From: Carya illinoinensis
Lineage: Eukaryota; Streptophyta; Magnoliopsida; Fagales; Juglandaceae
Assembly: GCF_018687715.1 (NCBI RefSeq)
Contig: NC_056760.1
Coordinates: 12,822,001-12,886,000 of the forward strand
Length of the DNA: 64,000 bases
Direction: 5' to 3'
Shown one piece after another: positions 59,612 through 64,000 of the stretch (position 1 is its first letter; the number at the start of each line of letters is the position of its first letter). The position numbers and the translations under genes were made by a program. A model generated the notes under the pieces. That model was not told the DNA's origin. It saw only the letters and a program-made list of their open reading frames with translations, and ran no database searches.

Positions 59612-59926
59612 AAAGGTATTCAAAAAGAAAACACGTGTGGGGTACTCACTAAAGAAACCATGGATTCTTACGGGAGTCATTATTTTCCAAGCAAAGGGAG
59701 AAAAATCTATAGAAAGAAAAAGCAAGTGTTGTGAGCTTTCTTGGATCCTTCGGTGAAAGAAATGTAATGAAAGGTATTCAAAAAGAAAAGACGTGCTGTG
59801 AACTTTGTTGGATCCTTTCGGGGGGTCATTATTTTCCAAGCAATGGGAGAAAAAGCTATAGAAAGAAAAAGCAAGTGTTGTGAACTTTGTTGGATCCTTC
59901 CGTGAAAGACAGAGAGATGGGAGAGA
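59612..59926. repeat. Imperfect tandem duplication upstream of the NLR gene
   Basis: Two units of about 140-160 bp begin aaaggtattcaaaaagaaaa, at about 59,613 and 59,772. They share gtcattattttccaagcaa, ctatagaaagaaaaagcaag and ttggatcctt blocks. Within the second unit the ttggatcctt block appears twice, so part of the unit was reshuffled. Confidence 0.8.
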
Positions 59927-60111
59927 TAAAGACTGAGGGCAAGTTTTTCTTCGAAGCGACGCGTAATGCATACCCTTTTTTGACAAAGAAGAAGAAAATT
60001 GCTGATCAGTTTGAAAGTAGCAGCTTCATTGGTAATGCCTAGGAAATTTCATGAGAGTTTAATTACACAGTGACAGTGACCCACTCAAACCATTTTGATC
60101 CACTTCCTTAA

Positions 60112-60117
60112 TATAAA
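60112..60117 (+). promoter_or_regulatory. TATA box of the TIR-NBS-LRR gene
   Basis: TATAAA stands 85 bases before the start codon in cttaatataaagct. A TTGACC W-box-like word lies at 59,548-59,553, where WRKY factors could bind. This is a weak inference from one short motif. Confidence 0.55.
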
Positions 60118-60201
60118 GCTCCTTTCTCACATATCTCTCTCCACTCAATAACTCGTGACCCTTCTTCCTTCAAAGAAGCTACCAAGATTTCAATCTCTTC
60201 C

Positions 60202-63200
60202 ATGGCCATCACAAATGTCTCCTTCACCTCCCCTTCTTCTTCCCATCCTTGGATTCATGATGTGTTTCTGAGTTTCAGAGGGGAAGATACCCGCAATACC
60301 TTTACCGGTCATCTACATCACGCTCTCATTGAAAAGGGGATCAAAACCTTCAGAGATGACGTGGATCTTCAGAAGGGAGACGAAATCTCCCTAGCACTTT
60401 TGGAAGCCATTGAACAATCTAAAATTTCCATCATCATCTTCTCTAAGAACTACGCCACTTCCACGTGGTGCTTAGATGAACTTGTCAAGGTTCTCAAGTG
60501 TCGGAAATCGATCGGCCAAATGGTTCAACCCATTTTCTACGATGTGGATCCTTCATATGTGCGGAAACAGTTTGGAGAAGTGATGGATATGCATGAAAAG
60601 AAATTCAAGGATGATATACAAAGGGTGTTGACGTGGAAGGTGGCTCTCAAAGAAGCGGCCAATTTGTCCGGTTGGCATTTGAACAATGGGTACGCTTTTA
60701 GTTTTTTTTAATGCAAGCATTGATATCAAATACATGAGGTGTAACCAAAGAGGTCTCTCTCCTCTTTTTCATTTCTCTCTGATTTTATGGTAACTGCACT
60801 TAATCGGTTCCAATTCCTTCTAGCTGCTTTACTTTTCATTTCTTAATTCCTCTATATTTGTGGCACTAAAGAAAGCCTTGATCAGATTCTTCTTAATTAG
60901 CAATTTCAAGATTGATCCTGAGATGCTTTTTATATGTAACAGTAAGATTTCTAGATTGTCCTGTTTGAATGGCATGCAGGCATGAGTCCGATTTTATCCA
61001 ACGCATTGTAGAAGAGATATCAAGTATATTAATGAAGCGCACATTTTTAGATGTTGCGAAGAACCCAGTCGGATTAGATTCTCACATAAGGGCCATGAGT
61101 AAGTTGTTGAGTGTTGGGAATGATGACGTTCGCATGGTTGGAATCCATGGAATTGGTGGAATAGGTAAAACCACTATCGCAAAAGTTGTATACAACTCCT
61201 TTGCTCATCAATTTCAAAGTTGCTGCTTTCTTGCTGACGTCCGAGAAACTACAAACCGGTCCGGCCTTGTTCCATTACAAGAAACACTTCTATCTGAGAT
61301 ATTGGGCATGAATACCAACTTAAACGTGGGAAGTGTGGATAGAGGAATTACTGTAATAAAGGAGAGGCTCTGCCATAAGAAAGTTCTTTTAGTTCTTGAT
61401 GATGTCAATGAGGTGGAACAACTTGAAAAATTAGCAAGAGATAAGAGTTGGTTTGGTCCAGGAAGTCGAATCATTATTACAACTAGAGATCAATGTGTTC
61501 TAGATTACCATGGCCGGGTAGAAAGAAAATACAAGGTCCAAGGACTACGTAAGGCTGATGCTCTTCAACTTCTTAGTTGGAATGTATTCAATAAATCTTA
61601 TCCTGAAGAAGGGTATGAGAAGCTCACGGATCGTGTGGTTCAGTACGCCAAGGGCCTTCCCCAGGTTCTAGTGGTGCTGGCACCTCTCCTATGTGGTGGA
61701 AGCAAACTTGTATGGGAAAGCATAATACGTAAATTACAAAGTAGACTTAATAAAAAGATATATGAAATACTTAAGATAAGTTTTGATGCACTGGAGGACA
61801 ATGAGAAGGCTATCTTCCTTGATATTGCGTGTTTCTTTCAGGGAGAAAACAAAGATGATGTAACTAAATTTTTGGAAGCAAGCAATTTTCATGCAGTTCA
61901 TGGAATACAAGTTCTCATTGAAAGATCTTTGGTGAATGTTGATCAATACGACCAATTGCAGATACATGACATGATACAATTGATGGGTAGGAATATTGTT
62001 CATCAAGAATCTCTCGACGAACCAGGAAAGCGAAGCCGATTATGGTCTCATGAGGATATTCTCCGTGTTCTTATGGAAAATACGGTAAGAGCACTATAGT
62101 CCACTTGTTCTATCAATTTTATCATTTTATCATTTTTCTTCTATCAATTGAGTCCTAATATTTTTTAGTCCACTTGTTCTATGACTTTTTAGGGAACTTA
62201 CAATGCAATTCAAGGCATAAAGCTAGATTTGTTCGGGCAAAAAGATATTTTGCTGAATCCTAGAGCCTTTACAAGAATGAAAAGGCTTAGACTGCTTATA
62301 ATCCGTCATGCACGCTTTTCAAATAGTCCTAAAAGTTTGTCTAATGAGCTAATATTGCTTGATTGGGATGGATACCCATCACCATCTCTGCCGTCCAATT
62401 TTCATCCTCAGAAACTTGTTACTCTCAACATGAGTCACAGTAAAATCAAGCAATTCAAAGAAATAAAGGTAAATATCTTATCTCTTTTCTAGATTTTAAA
62501 ATAAGAATTCAGATTGGTAATTCTTGGAAGCTGATACAATATTGTTCCTTTCACCTTTATTTTCCAGGTTTGTGAACATTTGAGGGAAATAAATTTTTCT
62601 TATTGTGAATACTTGACGTGCATCCCTGATGTCTCAGTGATGGCAAATCTTGAGAGTTTGAAAGTTGAGGGCTGTTGCAATTTAGTTGAGGTTCATCGAT
62701 CTGTTGGAATTTTAAACAAACTGTCTGTTTTGGGTGTTAGCGATTGCTCTAAACTTAGACGCCTTCCTAACTTGAAGTTGCCACGTCTTCAAATCCTACA
62801 ACTTGATGGGTGCACAAGTCTGGAGAAATTTCCAAATATTGTTGGAGAAATTCCTCGTTTAGATGTAATTTGGTTTTCTAACAATCCCATTCAAGAACTG
62901 CCTTTGTCAGTTGAATATCTCATTGGGCTTGTAAGGATATCAATAACGTCATGCAAGAACCTTAGAGATCTCCCTAGAAGCATTTCTAAGTTGCCACGTC
63001 TCAGGTATCTTGATCTTAGGGGTTGCAGAAACCTTGGAAGGTTTCCAAAATCGTCGTCATCATCATCAACAAATTTGGGCTGGCTGGCTTCGTCGAAGGG
63101 GAACAAAACTCAAGATAAGAGCCTCTCTGTTGGGTGGTTTCCAGCCTTGAGAACGTTGAGAATCGCTTACTGTAATCTAGAAGAAGTTGATTTCCTCAAG

Positions 63201-63632
63201 AGTCTTCATTGCCTTTCCACGCTAGAAGAATTATCTCTATCAGGAAACAATTTCATTAGCCTCCCTGCATCATGTATCACTAGATTTACCCATTTGCGAT
63301 CCCTTACATTGTGGCATTGCAATGGGCTTCAACAAAAGAATGCAAGTAGTGGTGGCAAATCCTTCATCGATAATTTAACGATGATGATTCCTATATTATA
63401 TAGATTCTGTGGAAAAATGATAACTACAATTAAAATTAGAGGAGGGGAGTTACCAAAATGGTTTCGGCATCAAACTAGGGAGAATGAGATGTGTTTCCGA
63501 GTGCCTCCACCTAAAAATGCCAAGTTAGCAGGTTTGGTTATCGGTGTTGCTTTGAAACGGCAAGCTTTTGTGCTGTGGCGCACTCTCTACTTTTTGACGG
63601 TGTCTATCATTATTATTAATGGTCGTCAATAA
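60202..63632 (+). CDS. TIR-NBS-LRR (TNL) disease-resistance protein
   Basis: TNLs are intracellular receptors that detect pathogen effectors, and their TIR domains make nucleotide signals from NAD. Four exons join in phase: 60202-60689, 60980-62084, 62193-62468 and 62568-63632, giving 977 residues. The TIR domain opens HDVFLSFRGEDTRNTFTGHL and keeps the LLEAIEQS segment (66-73) that holds the family's catalytic Glu region. The NB-ARC has P-loop GIGGIGKTT (about 220-228), kinase-2 VLLVLDDV, GSRIIITTRD, GLPQVL (usually GLPLAL) and QIHDMIQLMG in place of MHD. LRRs follow (LRYLDLRGCRNLGRFPKS and similar). The TAA at 63,630-63,632 precedes an open segment in another frame that looks like the post-LRR domain, so the end may be frameshifted. 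Intron positions after the TIR and NB-ARC exons are classic for TNLs. The upstream flank holds a tandem duplication and the Copia element. Confidence 0.93.
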
Positions 63633-64000
63633 GCTCCCGTAGCCAATACGGTGTCTTTGTTAAAAATGAACTGGGATTAGATGGAGTACTGTGCCTTCCA
63701 CGTGGTGCCCTCGAGTGGCGGGATGAGATCACCAATGAAGGGAATCACTTTGTAGTTTCATTTCAAATTGATGGACGGACAGTACCATTTGTGGAGTGTG
63801 ATAAATATAATGACAAGTTGGGAGTTCATTTTGTATTCGAGCAAAACGACAACATGGATGATGATGATCCAAGAGTGATCCGGCATTACCGTTCTCCTAA
63901 CAATAAGATAGCTATCTTGGAGAACGATAATTGTTGCCAACTACAGCAACAACTAGCAGAAAAATTATTTAGATGTGTACAAGACAGACATTTTTTTGAT
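63633..64000 (+). other. Possible continuation of the TNL post-LRR (C-JID) domain, out of frame
   Basis: From about 63,650 the +2 frame reads GVFVKNELGLDGVLCLPRGA, then FVVSFQIDGRTVPFVE, and stays open toward the window end. That is the style of the C-JID/post-LRR domain of TNLs. The preceding exon ends in a stop one frame away. Either a small indel near 63,600-63,650 truncated the protein, or an alternative splice joins this part. The locus continues beyond the window. Confidence 0.55.

Overview
The window is plant nuclear DNA, most likely from a woody eudicot. Genes have many short introns with GT-AG or GC-AG borders, intergenic DNA is AT-rich, and L1-type LINEs, Tork-like Copia and solo-LTR insertions are frequent. 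The style of the repeats reminds me of Fagales (walnut family), but that is inference. I saw no CRISPR array, rRNA or convincing tRNA gene.

Layout. 0.5-1.2 kb: the 5' exons of an SNAPc subunit gene (SRD2/SNAPC3-like), minus strand, running off the left edge. 5.7-6.2 kb: a broken FAR1/FRS gene. 9.3-10.25 kb: a MYB-CC pseudogene. 11.2-11.8 kb: a LINE fragment with an RNase H domain. 14.0-16.5 kb: a PHL7-like MYB-CC transcription factor. 17.6-23.4 kb: a 13-exon alpha/beta hydrolase, convergent with PHL7. 26.0-37.1 kb: a SixA-like histidine phosphatase in five exons. Two of its introns are swollen by LINEs, one of them a full-length 5.65 kb element with both ORFs open. 37.8-39.0 kb: a single-exon protein with an N-terminal lipidation motif. 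42.2-43.9 kb: a secreted A1 aspartyl protease. 45.5-48.6 kb: a CWC25 splicing-factor pseudogene. 51.0-53.1 kb: a solo LTR. 54.3-59.4 kb: a young but dead Copia element. 60.2-64.0 kb: a TIR-NBS-LRR resistance gene running toward or past the right edge.

The most striking pattern is LINE activity. Nine separate insertions have a matching target-site duplication (TSD) that I could read by eye. They range from 5,649 bp down to 21-34 bp stubs that are little more than the last 7-20 bases of the element plus poly(A). A second pattern is three C25-C27 runs followed directly by poly(A), all in introns or the intron-like DNA of minus-strand genes and all in the same orientation.

The host genes do not form a pathway. 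PHL7 and the MYB-CC pseudogene belong to the same transcription-factor family. The hydrolase, SixA-like phosphatase, protease and NLR are independent loci whose introns and flanks have collected the mobile DNA.
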